Positions 26,937-34,976 of a DNA stretch of 36,615 nucleotides are shown one piece after another. The stretch's first letter is position 1, and every line of letters begins with the position of its first letter. A model generated the notes under the pieces. It searched no databases. It saw only the letters and a list, made by a program, of their open reading frames with translations, and had not been told where the DNA came from. The position numbers and the translations under genes are program-made. Origin of the DNA: Desulfuromonadaceae bacterium (GTDB lineage: Bacteria; Desulfobacterota; Desulfuromonadia; Geobacterales; Pseudopelobacteraceae); contig JAQTXD010000030.1 in the NCBI GenBank assembly GCA_028688955.1, forward strand, positions 1 to 36,615. Direction: 5' to 3'.

Positions 26937-27562
26937 TCAACAAGAATGTGTTAATGATATATTTATTATGTAATGAATAAGCAGACAGATTACGATAAAT
27001 TCTGGACTCCTTTTAAGCTGCGTCAGACCAACGCCCTGAATGTACATGGCAGGGATCTGGTCGGGGAAGAAAATACACCGATGAAGACGGCCGACGATAA
27101 CAGCAAAACAGACGCCAACATTGCATTTTTCGATAATCGGCTGTTTGAACCGATGGAGGGGACGAAGGCGCTGAGCAGGAATGCCGATGCGCCGAAAAGT
27201 CTGGCAGCGATCCAGAACTTCGTAGCTTTGCTTGGATTGTTTGGGGTTCTAAACGGCGGCATGCCGATATAACAGAGTGTATGCATGAATTCAATCAGCC
27301 TGATAACAAGGAATGATACACCCAGAAACAACGAATACCGGTCATTATTCTGGTCAGAGACGTTCCACCAAAGGCCCAAAATGGGCTTGGAGACCATGAC
27401 GCTGAAATATTCTGTGATATTGTGAAAGGCGAAGCAGGATAATACATCCACAACCGAGTATGGATTCGATGTAAAGAGCAGCACCAGCAGAAACGGAAGA
27501 GCCGAACCAACAGTAGTAATTGAAAGCAATGATAAAGGGGACACCCGGTCAAGCTTTTTCAT
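26937..27562 (-). pseudogene. MASE3 membrane sensor remnant, frameshifted and truncated
   Basis: The main frame (27562 down to a stop at 27023) encodes 179 residues with the hallmarks of the MASE3 domain. These are FHNITEYFSVMVSKPILGLWW, then EFMHTLCYIGMP and TKFWIAARLFGA, between several membrane helices. The family's closing segment continues in a different frame from about 27070, reading FFPDQIPAMYIQGVGLTQLK (consensus-like GLTxFK) followed by a hydrophobic helix, and stops at 26937. A net one-base change inside TTTTCTTCCCC (about 27062-27073) explains the break. No kinase, PAS or GGDEF output domain follows, so the gene is both frameshifted and C-terminally lost. The start ATG at 27562 has a promoter-like sequence upstream. 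Confidence 0.82.
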
Positions 27563-27896
27563 ATCACACTCATATCACTCTCTTTACACCCGTAGTATCA
27601 GGACAAACCTGGTCGGGTATACGTCAACAGTAGATTTTGTCAAAGTGGTCACTCGTTAACGGACATGATTATGATTTATTTGCTCGCAGGGATAATTGCT
27701 GATTAATTCCATGACAACGTACTGTTTCCGATCACCACCAAACCCGATAATAAGTTACGGCGGGTTATCTCCCGCCACTACCAACAAACTTCATCAAACA
27801 TCACCTTTTTTCGTCAAGGTTGTCAATCCACCAGAGTACGCCCGGTTTATCATTATACAAGGAATGTGCGATCACTTCCCGCCTTTCAAGTGGAGA
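27563..27896. other. Intergenic region (334 nt)
   Basis: No convincing gene. It contains the probable promoter of the MASE3 remnant (27616-27643) and a short GC-rich hairpin GGCGGG-ttatct-CCCGCC (27759-27776) about 120 nt downstream of the FHA gene stop. That hairpin could be its terminator, although no T-run follows. A plus-strand frame from 27696 overlaps the FHA gene antisense and is rejected. Confidence 0.4.
27616..27643 (-). promoter_or_regulatory. Promoter-like sequence upstream of the MASE3 remnant
   Basis: On the minus strand, TTGACA (27643-27638) and TATACC (27621-27616) are 16 nt apart. They lie about 55 nt before the ATG at 27562, so the remnant may still be transcribed. Confidence 0.45.
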
Positions 27897-29039
27897 CTAG
27901 AGGGGAATAATTCTGAGGTCAATTGGCCCAATAGATATCAGGTCATTTGGAATTAGCTGTTTTCTGGTAATTGTCTCGCCGTTAACTCTAGTGCCGTTTG
28001 TGCTCAGCAGATCTTCAATCACCAGAGTATTCTCGACTAATTTAAGCTCCGCATGTCGTCGGGAAATGAGACTATTGTTCAGTATCAAATCACAGCCTTT
28101 TCGCCCGATTGTGCACGGAAGCGTTACAGTAAAGCGTTCCCTCTTCAGAGGGCCAGACTCTACGGAAATGATGTAACTTGATGGCACCGGTTTCTGAAGG
28201 AGGGCCGAGACAAGAACATCGAGACCAGCGATTGCTGGCAATGGCGCCAATCCTCTATCACTTTTACGCCTGTTTTTCTGATTACCAACAGGAAATGCCG
28301 GCATCTCAACGTTCCTGCTACGCCTGTTTTTCGGATAGCCGACAGAGAAGAGTACATCGAGTGAGTCTTTGCTGAGCAGGTTTGAATCTGCTGCCATAGT
28401 TGTAACCATGTCACGAAAAATGAACGCCTGAACATCTTCCCCAGGCTGAAATGCGTAGAGAAGCAGCTCTTCGTCGAAAGTCATCCCCTCTGGTCGCTTG
28501 AATGTCAAATCAGCGTAATGTGCAAGTGCCCCTTTTCCATCCCTGAAAAAGAAAAAGTTGAATTTATTGTCCCGGCACAGAGCGATCATTGCATTGGTAC
28601 CAGCCTCACTGATCTGCCGGACAATGTGTTCAAAGTCGATCAGAGAGACAGGAGATTTAACAGTGGGCTCTTCCTGCAGAAAGAGAAGCATGCATTTCAG
28701 TAGAACCGGATCGGTTTCGCAGAGGGTAATGGTCATAGACCCTTCTGACGATTTTGCCAGTTGATCACCGAACTCCTGAATAGAGAAACTGATCGGTTTG
28801 TTGGCAGTGTATCTACCGGCAGCATAGGGAGCACCATTGAAGAAAAAAAGAAAGAGAAGAAAAGGGGCATCCCCCTCAATCTTCAGATATCCGGTATAAG
28901 GAGGAGAAACTGCATAGACCATCTTCAGCAGACTGTGCAGCAGATTGCGAGAAAATGGTTTTTCATCGCAGAGCACTTTCTGTTGGGGGAACTGGTAGAT
29001 TTTTTTCTCATCATTTGTAGCATGCTGCTGCATAGTCAT
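27897..29039 (-). CDS. FHA-domain protein with uncharacterised N-terminal region (380 aa)
   Basis: The C-terminus (about 290-380) is a clear FHA phosphothreonine-binding domain. It has IGRKGCDLIL (Gly312, Arg313), ISRRHAELKL (Ser326, Arg327, His329) and LLSTNGTRVNG (Asn348). The first 270 residues are not recognised. They include a Phe-rich stretch (FLLFLFFFNGAPYAAG), a second similar motif (FNFFFFRDGKGALAHYA), and two short near-repeats around 233-260 (VGYPKNRRSRN and VGNQKNRRKSD). The FFFFRDG/LFFFNG pair suggests a duplicated beta-rich domain. There is no signal peptide. AAGGA precedes the ATG. It diverges from the Ser/Thr kinase operon, so it is a candidate reader of that kinase's phosphorylation. 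Confidence 0.87.
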   Translation of the reverse strand: MTMQQHATNDEKKIYQFPQQKVLCDEKPFSRNLLHSLLKMVYAVSPPYTGYLKIEGDAPFLLFLFFFNGAPYAAGRYTANKPISFSIQEFGDQLAKSSEGSMTITLCETDPVLLKCMLLFLQEEPTVKSPVSLIDFEHIVRQISEAGTNAMIALCRDNKFNFFFFRDGKGALAHYADLTFKRPEGMTFDEELLLYAFQPGEDVQAFIFRDMVTTMAADSNLLSKDSLDVLFSVGYPKNRRSRNVEMPAFPVGNQKNRRKSDRGLAPLPAIAGLDVLVSALLQKPVPSSYIISVESGPLKRERFTVTLPCTIGRKGCDLILNNSLISRRHAELKLVENTLVIEDLLSTNGTRVNGETITRKQLIPNDLISIGPIDLRIIPL

Positions 29040-29488
29040 ATATTCCTTAACATATGTGCTTCAGATCCATACGCTTTTGAGTGAACTGATTACCTCTTCC
29101 AGGCAATTGCCGGTTCAACAGCATCGAGGGGCGGTAATTATACTGATATTTCTGACAACTCAACACATCAGTTCCAGTGTAAATTCAGTGTCATGAGAGT
29201 AAGTTAAAGGAAGTATAGCGGATTTAACAATTTCTGAAAGAGGTTTTTTTGTTTTCCGATACAACAGGTAGACAATGTTGTCTAATCAACTACTTGAGCA
29301 AACATTACACTCTGTGGACTCTTCTCAATTTCTGCATACCCGGCACAATCTGCACAGTATTTTCTTATGTCGGCCGGTTATGTGGTAGTGTCATCGTTTG
29401 AACGTACTGCATATCTGCTAATTATATCTTTACCCCGTAATATTAAATTGATAGTGTTTCTGCTCAAAAAAAAGTTGGAGATCGCTCT
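29040..29488. other. Divergent control region (449 nt) between the FHA and kinase genes
   Basis: No gene supported. It must contain the promoters for both directions, but I cannot assign hexamers with confidence. It is AT-rich and holds a perfect 16-nt palindrome at 29269-29284. A plus-strand frame from 29367 has no Shine-Dalgarno and overlaps the kinase start. Confidence 0.5.
29269..29284. promoter_or_regulatory. Palindrome TAGACAA-tg-TTGTCTA
   Basis: A perfect 7+7 bp dyad with a 2-nt centre lies nearly midway between the divergent FHA and kinase starts (about 230 and 205 nt away). It has the form of an operator for a dimeric regulator that could control both directions. Function is inferred from symmetry and position. 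Confidence 0.45.
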
Positions 29489-30373
29489 GTGGCCAACATC
29501 GCATCTATTGACCTCTCACAATACATTGGTACAACTATCGGAACAGTTACTCTGGTCAAATTAATAGGCCATGGAGCTATGGGCGCTGTATTCATAGGTT
29601 ATCAGGCGACTCTCAAGAGGCAGGTTGCGGTTAAAATCCTTCCCAAATCGCTTGCAAGCAGCCTGAAAGCCCAACAGATGTTCCGTGATGAGGCTGAGAC
29701 GGTTGGGATACTTACCCATCCCAATATTGTGCCTGTTTACGAGATGGGAGAAACCGACGAATTCTTTTTTCAGGTTATGCAACTGGTTGTCGGCCATGAC
29801 CTGAAGACAATAATTGGCAAGGCACAGAAACATCCGGTCCCGACCAGGCGAATCATCCCATTACGGGAAACAATTCAGTTCATCAGCCAGATACTTGATG
29901 CACTCGGGTATGCTCATGAAGAAGGAGTCTTTCATCAAGACATCAAGCCGGCAAATATTCTTGTGGACGACCGGTTCAAACGTGCCGTTGTAGCAGATTT
30001 TGGCATAGCACGTACTGTCTGGGCGGAATACAGTTCCACGCATACTCTGGCCGGAACACCAAAATATATGTCACCAGAACAGGCCGCCTGCACTGAAATT
30101 GATGGTCGGACAGATATTTACTCAGTTGGGGTGATCCTCATGGAGATGACGGTGGGCCTATTGCCGATCCATAAAGAACCACTCGCCGATATGATTAAAC
30201 GCAAGAGATATGAACCGGACACTTTTTTTACAGCCCGACCGTCGCAAATTAATCCATCAATAAGCGGCGATCTCGAGGTGATAATTACCAGGGCGATTGC
30301 ATCGAACCCCGAAAATCGTTTTTGTGATTGCCATGAATTTAAAGAAAGCCTTGAAGCGTACGTTCGAACATGA
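29489..30373 (+). CDS. Cytosolic Ser/Thr protein kinase (Hanks type, HQD variant)
   Basis: This 294-residue protein is a bare Hanks-type kinase domain without transmembrane helix or PASTA repeats. It has the glycine loop GHGAMG (27-32), the ATP-binding Lys49 in VAVKI, catalytic HQDIKPAN with Asp151, Lys153 and Asn156, DFG (170-172), and the activation-segment GTPKYMSPEQAA. The usual HRD arginine is Gln150, making it a non-RD kinase; such kinases are often not controlled by activation-loop phosphorylation. The start is GTG at 29489 with GGAG eight nt upstream. It heads the plus-strand operon with the 726-aa protein, the PP2C phosphatase and the FHA-EAL protein. Confidence 0.93.
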   Translation: MANIASIDLSQYIGTTIGTVTLVKLIGHGAMGAVFIGYQATLKRQVAVKILPKSLASSLKAQQMFRDEAETVGILTHPNIVPVYEMGETDEFFFQVMQLVVGHDLKTIIGKAQKHPVPTRRIIPLRETIQFISQILDALGYAHEEGVFHQDIKPANILVDDRFKRAVVADFGIARTVWAEYSSTHTLAGTPKYMSPEQAACTEIDGRTDIYSVGVILMEMTVGLLPIHKEPLADMIKRKRYEPDTFFTARPSQINPSISGDLEVIITRAIASNPENRFCDCHEFKESLEAYVRT

Positions 30374-30410
30374 AAGCAACTGTAACTGATGTGTCACTCT
30401 ACCGAAATGT

Positions 30411-32591
30411 GTGGACGAACCTGATATGCCCGAAATAGCAATCGATTTAAAGCAGGCACTTCAGATTGCCAGGGCATTCAACCTGGCATTCAATAACGCC
30501 TTCATGTACGGAGGTAGCCACCAGACTACCAAAAACAGTGCTGCATCCTTCTATTCTGTATTGCAGCCAATGCTCGACATTGCGCGTATTATCACTATAA
30601 GCTCTGATAAGGACTCCATTTTTTTTGAAAATCATTGCGTCGACAAATTGGTCAGCGTTCAACGTATTAATAGTCGATTCAAAAAGACGGGAGTCCAGTC
30701 AGTCAGTTTTGACAGAGATGCATCCCTTGAAAGTGTTCTGGCGTTGTTTTACATAATGGGGGGGCTATCTGATTTTCAGAGCGTGGAGGAGATGCAGGCG
30801 TACCTTAATAAAGAGCGTATTTCGGGTGTAAAAATAAATTATGTTGTTTACAAAAAAGTTACGATTGATGATGCCATCGTCAATAAAGACGTACTTTCTG
30901 AGACCCAATTCCTCCTGAACAATCAGCACATCATCGGCTCGGGAACCTACATGCAGGCTGATCCCGGCAGAATTCTCAGGGAAGTTTCCGAAATTCTGTC
31001 ACTGAATAATCCCGCTCATGGTGATGGAGCTTCGGAGACGGGAGGAACCGCCTCCCCTGAATTATCCCAGTCCGACTATGACAAATTCATAACTACACAA
31101 ATAAGATCACTCAATAATCAGCTCATTTCAACTGAAACCTCCGAAGGTGAAGCCGGTCTTAGTCCAACCGAAATGCTCGAGGCAATCTTTAAGATCAAAG
31201 AGAATGTCCTCGAAAATATCAGGCTTCAAAAAGAGACCGGAAAGCTTGTTTCCAGTGGTGAGCTTGCCATTACCGAAATTAATCAAATCAGCTACCAGGT
31301 TATTGTGCGCTTGATTAAGGAGGAATACCGGGGCGACCGAAAAATTTCCGTCAAGAGACTTGCCCAGATTATCCGGCGCATGCTGCCCGATATCAAGGAG
31401 TTGAAATATCTGCTGCCACAGCTTAAAGACGGGCTGTTTGCTGAAGGAATGTCACCGTCGGAATATTTGTCTCTAGTGAAGGAATTGAGTAATGAGCTTG
31501 ATTGTGATGGATTAATCCAGATAATGGTTGAGGCATCTGATCAGATCGGTCTTTCCTTGAATGAGTTGATTGACAGTATCAAGGAGGCACCGGAAGAAGC
31601 AGCACGGCTCATCGTGCTTGCAGCAGAAATTAAAAAAGGCGGCATCACTACTGACGAGCAGCAGATGTCTGCAGTTCTGTGCGATTATATTGAAAAAGTA
31701 AGCCGGGCCCTGGCGCTGCAATCCCCTGAAACTACAGTGAGTGGCGGTGGCAAGATGTTGAAAGCTGCCGTGACGAGAATTGAACGTGAAATTATAGGCC
31801 GATTGAAGTCACAGAATATCGGTGCGAACACAATCTCTGACGTTGCCCAGAAACTTGCAGATCAGTTTTCGGAAACCCTTCTGGTTTTGAAAGGCGAATG
31901 GGCCAGAAAGAACGTCACCGGTTCGAAAAGACTGGATGAAGAAACGGTACTTTCGATTATTGAGCAGATTGCAGGACAGGGACATGAAAGTGATAGTCTT
32001 GTCGGAGAAATCCGGACCATTCTGATTTCCCATGGTTTTTCTGCCGAAAAAATTGACAGTATGGTTAATGAGGTCCGACTTCGTGCTGAAGCAGCGGTAA
32101 CACATAAGATAGAAATGCCTAAGGGCACATACAACGCTTCAACCATGGCGTTTTTCCTGAACCTGGAAATCAAGCGTAACAACCGCTACAACTCGCCCTT
32201 TTCCACTATTCTTGTCTCATATGAGAAAATCGTTGATCTTCGCACATTCACCATCATCGAGGTAACTCCTGACAGAGAGATCCAGTTGACCAACCAGTCC
32301 CTGAAATTACTGAAAGACATGCAAAGGGATCTTGATGTAATTGGTATTTGTACAATAAATGATATAAGCGTTCTTCTGATTGTATTGCCCATGACAGATG
32401 TAACCGGTGCGCTCTATGTTAAAAAGAGGATCGAAAAGGATTTCCCATGCCATGAATTTCTTGTTGACGGCATTACGGTTCACATTGAACCGGCAATTAC
32501 TGCATCAAGCTATAACAACAAAATGACACCTGATACAGCTTCTTATCTCAAATCTATTTATCAGCTGTACACACAACCAAAACTGCAATAG
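30411..32591 (+). CDS. Uncharacterised 726-aa protein with degenerate GGDEF-like C-terminus
   Basis: The N-terminal 140 residues (ALQIARAFNLAFNNAFMYGG and onward) resemble a helical/beta module found in Geobacter signalling proteins, but I cannot name it. The middle, about 200-560, is helical and acidic with coiled-coil character. Residues 572-720 follow the GGDEF topology: an opening LEIKRNNRYNSPFSTILVSYE (GGDEF-type Ra-Ry-x-plS). Later the signature position reads TINDISVLLIVLP instead of GGDEFAILLP, and then TDVTGALYVKKRIEKDF. The catalytic Gly-Gly-Asp/Glu-Glu residues are lost, so cyclase activity is not expected. The start is GTG at 30411 or ATG at 30426, both with poor Shine-Dalgarno. 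It lies between kinase and phosphatase genes and is a candidate substrate. Confidence 0.8.
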   Translation: MDEPDMPEIAIDLKQALQIARAFNLAFNNAFMYGGSHQTTKNSAASFYSVLQPMLDIARIITISSDKDSIFFENHCVDKLVSVQRINSRFKKTGVQSVSFDRDASLESVLALFYIMGGLSDFQSVEEMQAYLNKERISGVKINYVVYKKVTIDDAIVNKDVLSETQFLLNNQHIIGSGTYMQADPGRILREVSEILSLNNPAHGDGASETGGTASPELSQSDYDKFITTQIRSLNNQLISTETSEGEAGLSPTEMLEAIFKIKENVLENIRLQKETGKLVSSGELAITEINQISYQVIVRLIKEEYRGDRKISVKRLAQIIRRMLPDIKELKYLLPQLKDGLFAEGMSPSEYLSLVKELSNELDCDGLIQIMVEASDQIGLSLNELIDSIKEAPEEAARLIVLAAEIKKGGITTDEQQMSAVLCDYIEKVSRALALQSPETTVSGGGKMLKAAVTRIEREIIGRLKSQNIGANTISDVAQKLADQFSETLLVLKGEWARKNVTGSKRLDEETVLSIIEQIAGQGHESDSLVGEIRTILISHGFSAEKIDSMVNEVRLRAEAAVTHKIEMPKGTYNASTMAFFLNLEIKRNNRYNSPFSTILVSYEKIVDLRTFTIIEVTPDREIQLTNQSLKLLKDMQRDLDVIGICTINDISVLLIVLPMTDVTGALYVKKRIEKDFPCHEFLVDGITVHIEPAITASSYNNKMTPDTASYLKSIYQLYTQPKLQ

Positions 32592-32598
32592 TACTATC

Positions 32599-33378
32599 AT
32601 GATCTCAGCCCACGCCAGTCATCCCGGCCTTGTTCGCCAGAATAACGAAGATTGCATCCTCACTGATGATGACCTCGGCATCTACCTGCTTGCCGACGGT
32701 ATCGGCGGTCATAATGCCGGCGAGGTAGCAAGCGCCCTTGCTATCGAAACTGTCTATACGATTCTGCGGTCAAATATCGCACATACTGATGTTGAGGATT
32801 TTTTTGAACTTATGGTGCATGCCGTGCAAGCCGCACATTGGGAGGTAAACTCCAAATCCCTTTCACACGATTCATTTACAAGGATGGGAACAACCCTGGC
32901 CGTTGCAGTAATGCGGGATGATAAGGCGTATATCGTGCACGCCGGTGACAGTCGCTGCTACCTGCTTCCGGGCGGGTCACATCCTCACACTGACCCTCCC
33001 GTTACACTGCAGGCTTTAGCGGTCGGGAAGACACTAAAAATCATGAGACTGACTCACGATCACACCGTGGGCGATCAATTGCTGGCAAACGGCATTGCAA
33101 TGGGAGATATTCCAAAGAAACAATTTCACACACTGACCCAATCAGTCGGATGCGGAAATCCGCCGTATCCGGATTTTAATAGCGTAGAATTCAAGCGGGG
33201 GGATTTACTTCTCATCTGTTCAGACGGGTTGACCGATATGCTGGCTGATGCAGAAATCGAAGCCATACTGACTCGGAGAGACACCGGCATTGACACACTG
33301 GTCGTTGATCTTATCAATGCTGCCAATGCAAACGGCGGCAGGGATAATATCTCTGTGATTCTGATAACATCGCCCTAA
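32599..33378 (+). CDS. PP2C-type protein serine/threonine phosphatase
   Basis: This 259-residue cytosolic phosphatase would reverse phosphorylation by the nearby kinase. All metal-binding motifs of bacterial PP2C (PPM) proteins are present. They are VRQNNEDC (Glu17, Asp18), LADGIGGHNAGE (Asp33, Gly34), MGTTLAVAV, HAGDSRCYLL, CSDGLTDML and GGRDNISVI. Between GDSR and the LTHDHT strand there is an insertion of about 25 residues (PGGSHPHTDPP and onward) that is not typical. It begins 7 nt after the stop of the 726-aa gene, so they are cotranscribed. No membrane segment is present. Confidence 0.93.
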   Translation: MISAHASHPGLVRQNNEDCILTDDDLGIYLLADGIGGHNAGEVASALAIETVYTILRSNIAHTDVEDFFELMVHAVQAAHWEVNSKSLSHDSFTRMGTTLAVAVMRDDKAYIVHAGDSRCYLLPGGSHPHTDPPVTLQALAVGKTLKIMRLTHDHTVGDQLLANGIAMGDIPKKQFHTLTQSVGCGNPPYPDFNSVEFKRGDLLLICSDGLTDMLADAEIEAILTRRDTGIDTLVVDLINAANANGGRDNISVILITSP

Positions 33379-33478
33379 ACAGGAAAGCTTTCGTTTTAAA
33401 AAGAGTAATTCCCATCGATACTCTTTGAGATGCTGTTGGTACCTTTTGACAACAGAAATAAATGCAGGGGAAGAATTC

Positions 33479-34540
33479 ATGAGTATAACCGTAAACGCCA
33501 TGCCGCTCAGGCTTGAGAGAAGGTCTCAAGACGAAAGCCTGTGGGTAATCCCTATTGAGTTTTCGCCATTTATTATCGGGAGGAGTGAAGGGTCAAACCT
33601 TCTTCTGACTGCTGAGGAGGTTTCCCGGAAACATGCTGAAATACTCGAGACGGGCGACGGTTGGCGGATCAAGGATTGCGGCAGCACCAACGGTACGTTT
33701 GTCAACGGCAGACGATTGACAGATAATTATCTGCTCAATCACGGAGACTATATCACCATTGGCGGAATCAGGTTCGATGTTGTTGAGCAGATCGATGATG
33801 CCGAATGTACTCAGTTTGTTAGCCCGGATGCAGAAAACCTGGAACGGATGCTCGATCTGAAAGCGGTTGTGCCACATTTCCAGCCACTTATATCTCTCAA
33901 GGACGGTTCTTTAACCGGGTATGAAATTTTAGGAAGAATTGCATATGACGGCCTTCCGAAAAGCCCGGCACAGTTGTTCGAAATTTCCCGACGTCTCGGA
34001 AGACAGATTGAATTGAGTGAGTTGTTCAGGGACACGGCACTTGAACATGCTGCACAACTCGGGATTAAGGAACTGATCCTCTTTAATACTCTGCCGGAAG
34101 AGATGAACCTTGAATGCCTCGGCAGGTCCCTGAAAAAGCTCAGGGAGTCGGTACCCGGTTTGAAACTGGGGCTGGAGCTCCATGAAAACACAATCACCAA
34201 TGTAGAGATGATGAAGAACCTGAGGTCAATGTTGCATGATCTGGATATGTTGCTTGTTTATGATGATTTTGGAGCTGGTCAGTCTCGGCTTGTCGAATTG
34301 CTTGACTCTGTTCCGGACATTGTTAAGTTCGATATAGCACTTATCCAAAATATTCAGAAACGTTCGGAAATCTCGCGTTCCATAGTGGAAACCCTGGTTA
34401 AGATGGCACGTGATGCTGGTATCCGCACCCTTGCTGAAGGAGTAGACAGCCGTGAAGAGGCCGAGACATGCAGATCTATCGGCTTTGAACTCGCGCAAGG
34501 TTTTTATTTTGGCCGCCCTGCCCCCCTCTCACAACTTTAG
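33479..34540 (+). CDS. FHA-EAL fusion protein (phosphothreonine-binding c-di-GMP phosphodiesterase candidate)
   Basis: The 353-residue protein starts at the ATG at 33479, preceded by AGGGGAAG; the frame extends 18 codons upstream without support. Residues 25-100 are an FHA domain: FIIGRSEGSN (Arg35), EVSRKHAEI (Ser49, Arg50, His52) and GSTNGTFVNG (Asn71). Residues 130-353 are an EAL domain. Its motif reads YEILGR (Glu149). Asn203 in LFNTLP, Glu233/236 in LELHEN, Asp262-Asp263 in DDFGAG, Lys283 in VKFD, Glu320 in LAEGVDS and QGFYFGRP are all kept, so hydrolysis of c-di-GMP is plausible. It lies 100 nt after the PP2C gene and closes the module. Confidence 0.92.
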   Translation: MSITVNAMPLRLERRSQDESLWVIPIEFSPFIIGRSEGSNLLLTAEEVSRKHAEILETGDGWRIKDCGSTNGTFVNGRRLTDNYLLNHGDYITIGGIRFDVVEQIDDAECTQFVSPDAENLERMLDLKAVVPHFQPLISLKDGSLTGYEILGRIAYDGLPKSPAQLFEISRRLGRQIELSELFRDTALEHAAQLGIKELILFNTLPEEMNLECLGRSLKKLRESVPGLKLGLELHENTITNVEMMKNLRSMLHDLDMLLVYDDFGAGQSRLVELLDSVPDIVKFDIALIQNIQKRSEISRSIVETLVKMARDAGIRTLAEGVDSREEAETCRSIGFELAQGFYFGRPAPLSQL

Positions 34541-34621
34541 GTATTTTCTCTATTCATACCGGAAGAGGACGTTATTGAAAGTGTACCGTAGAACGCCACC
34601 CGGGCGTCAATAGGCGTCACC

Positions 34622-34972
34622 TCAACAGTTTGCGACAACGTTGATATCATAGCCGTTATTTCGGAATGCCTCTTTTAACGCTGCACGTTGTTCCTTACTC
34701 ATATCATCCAGAGAGGCCATCAGACGTTCCTTGACCTTATTGGAACCACAGACACCCTCTTTCAACTCTTTTTGCATACTGTCGGGTAATTTTGAATCAG
34801 CGGTTATCTTATCCATATCACCGGAATCACAGAGGACTCGTTTCAACTCAGCTCCTTTACTGGTGAGATAAAAATGTTTGGCATCCTTATAGACCAGAAA
34901 GTTGTTTGAGCTGCATCCTCCTATCAAAACTGTCCCAAACACAATAGTCAGCAGCATCTTTATTTGTTGCAT
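34622..34972 (-). CDS. Small lipoprotein (116 aa), unknown function
   Basis: An N-terminal signal peptide ends in the lipobox LIGGC, giving lipidation at Cys20. The mature part of about 96 residues holds cysteines in RVLCDSGD, EGVCGS and the C-terminal VVANC, which may form disulfides or interact with the thioredoxin-like neighbour. The C-terminal half (SLDDMSKEQRAALKEAFRNNGY) is helical. No family recognised. The start is 4 nt after the stop of the TlpA-type gene, so the two are one operon. Confidence 0.78.
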   Translation of the reverse strand: MQQIKMLLTIVFGTVLIGGCSSNNFLVYKDAKHFYLTSKGAELKRVLCDSGDMDKITADSKLPDSMQKELKEGVCGSNKVKERLMASLDDMSKEQRAALKEAFRNNGYDINVVANC

Positions 34973-34976
34973 ACCA

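Noticed and set aside
26973-27272. 99-codon plus-strand open frame with an ATG
   Set aside because: Antisense to the MASE3 remnant; the minus-strand translation has family motifs and the plus one does not.
27696-27956. 86-codon plus-strand open frame in the intergenic region
   Set aside because: No Shine-Dalgarno, low-complexity product, and overlap with the end of the FHA gene.
33400-33426. Inverted repeat AAAGAGTA/TACTCTTT between PP2C and FHA-EAL genes
   Set aside because: AT-rich 8-bp stem without a T-run; too weak to call a terminator and expected by chance in AT-rich gaps.
34541-34621. GC-rich repeats GGCGTC/GACGCC between convergent genes
   Set aside because: Only 5-bp stems with no T-run; no convincing terminator despite the convergent arrangement.
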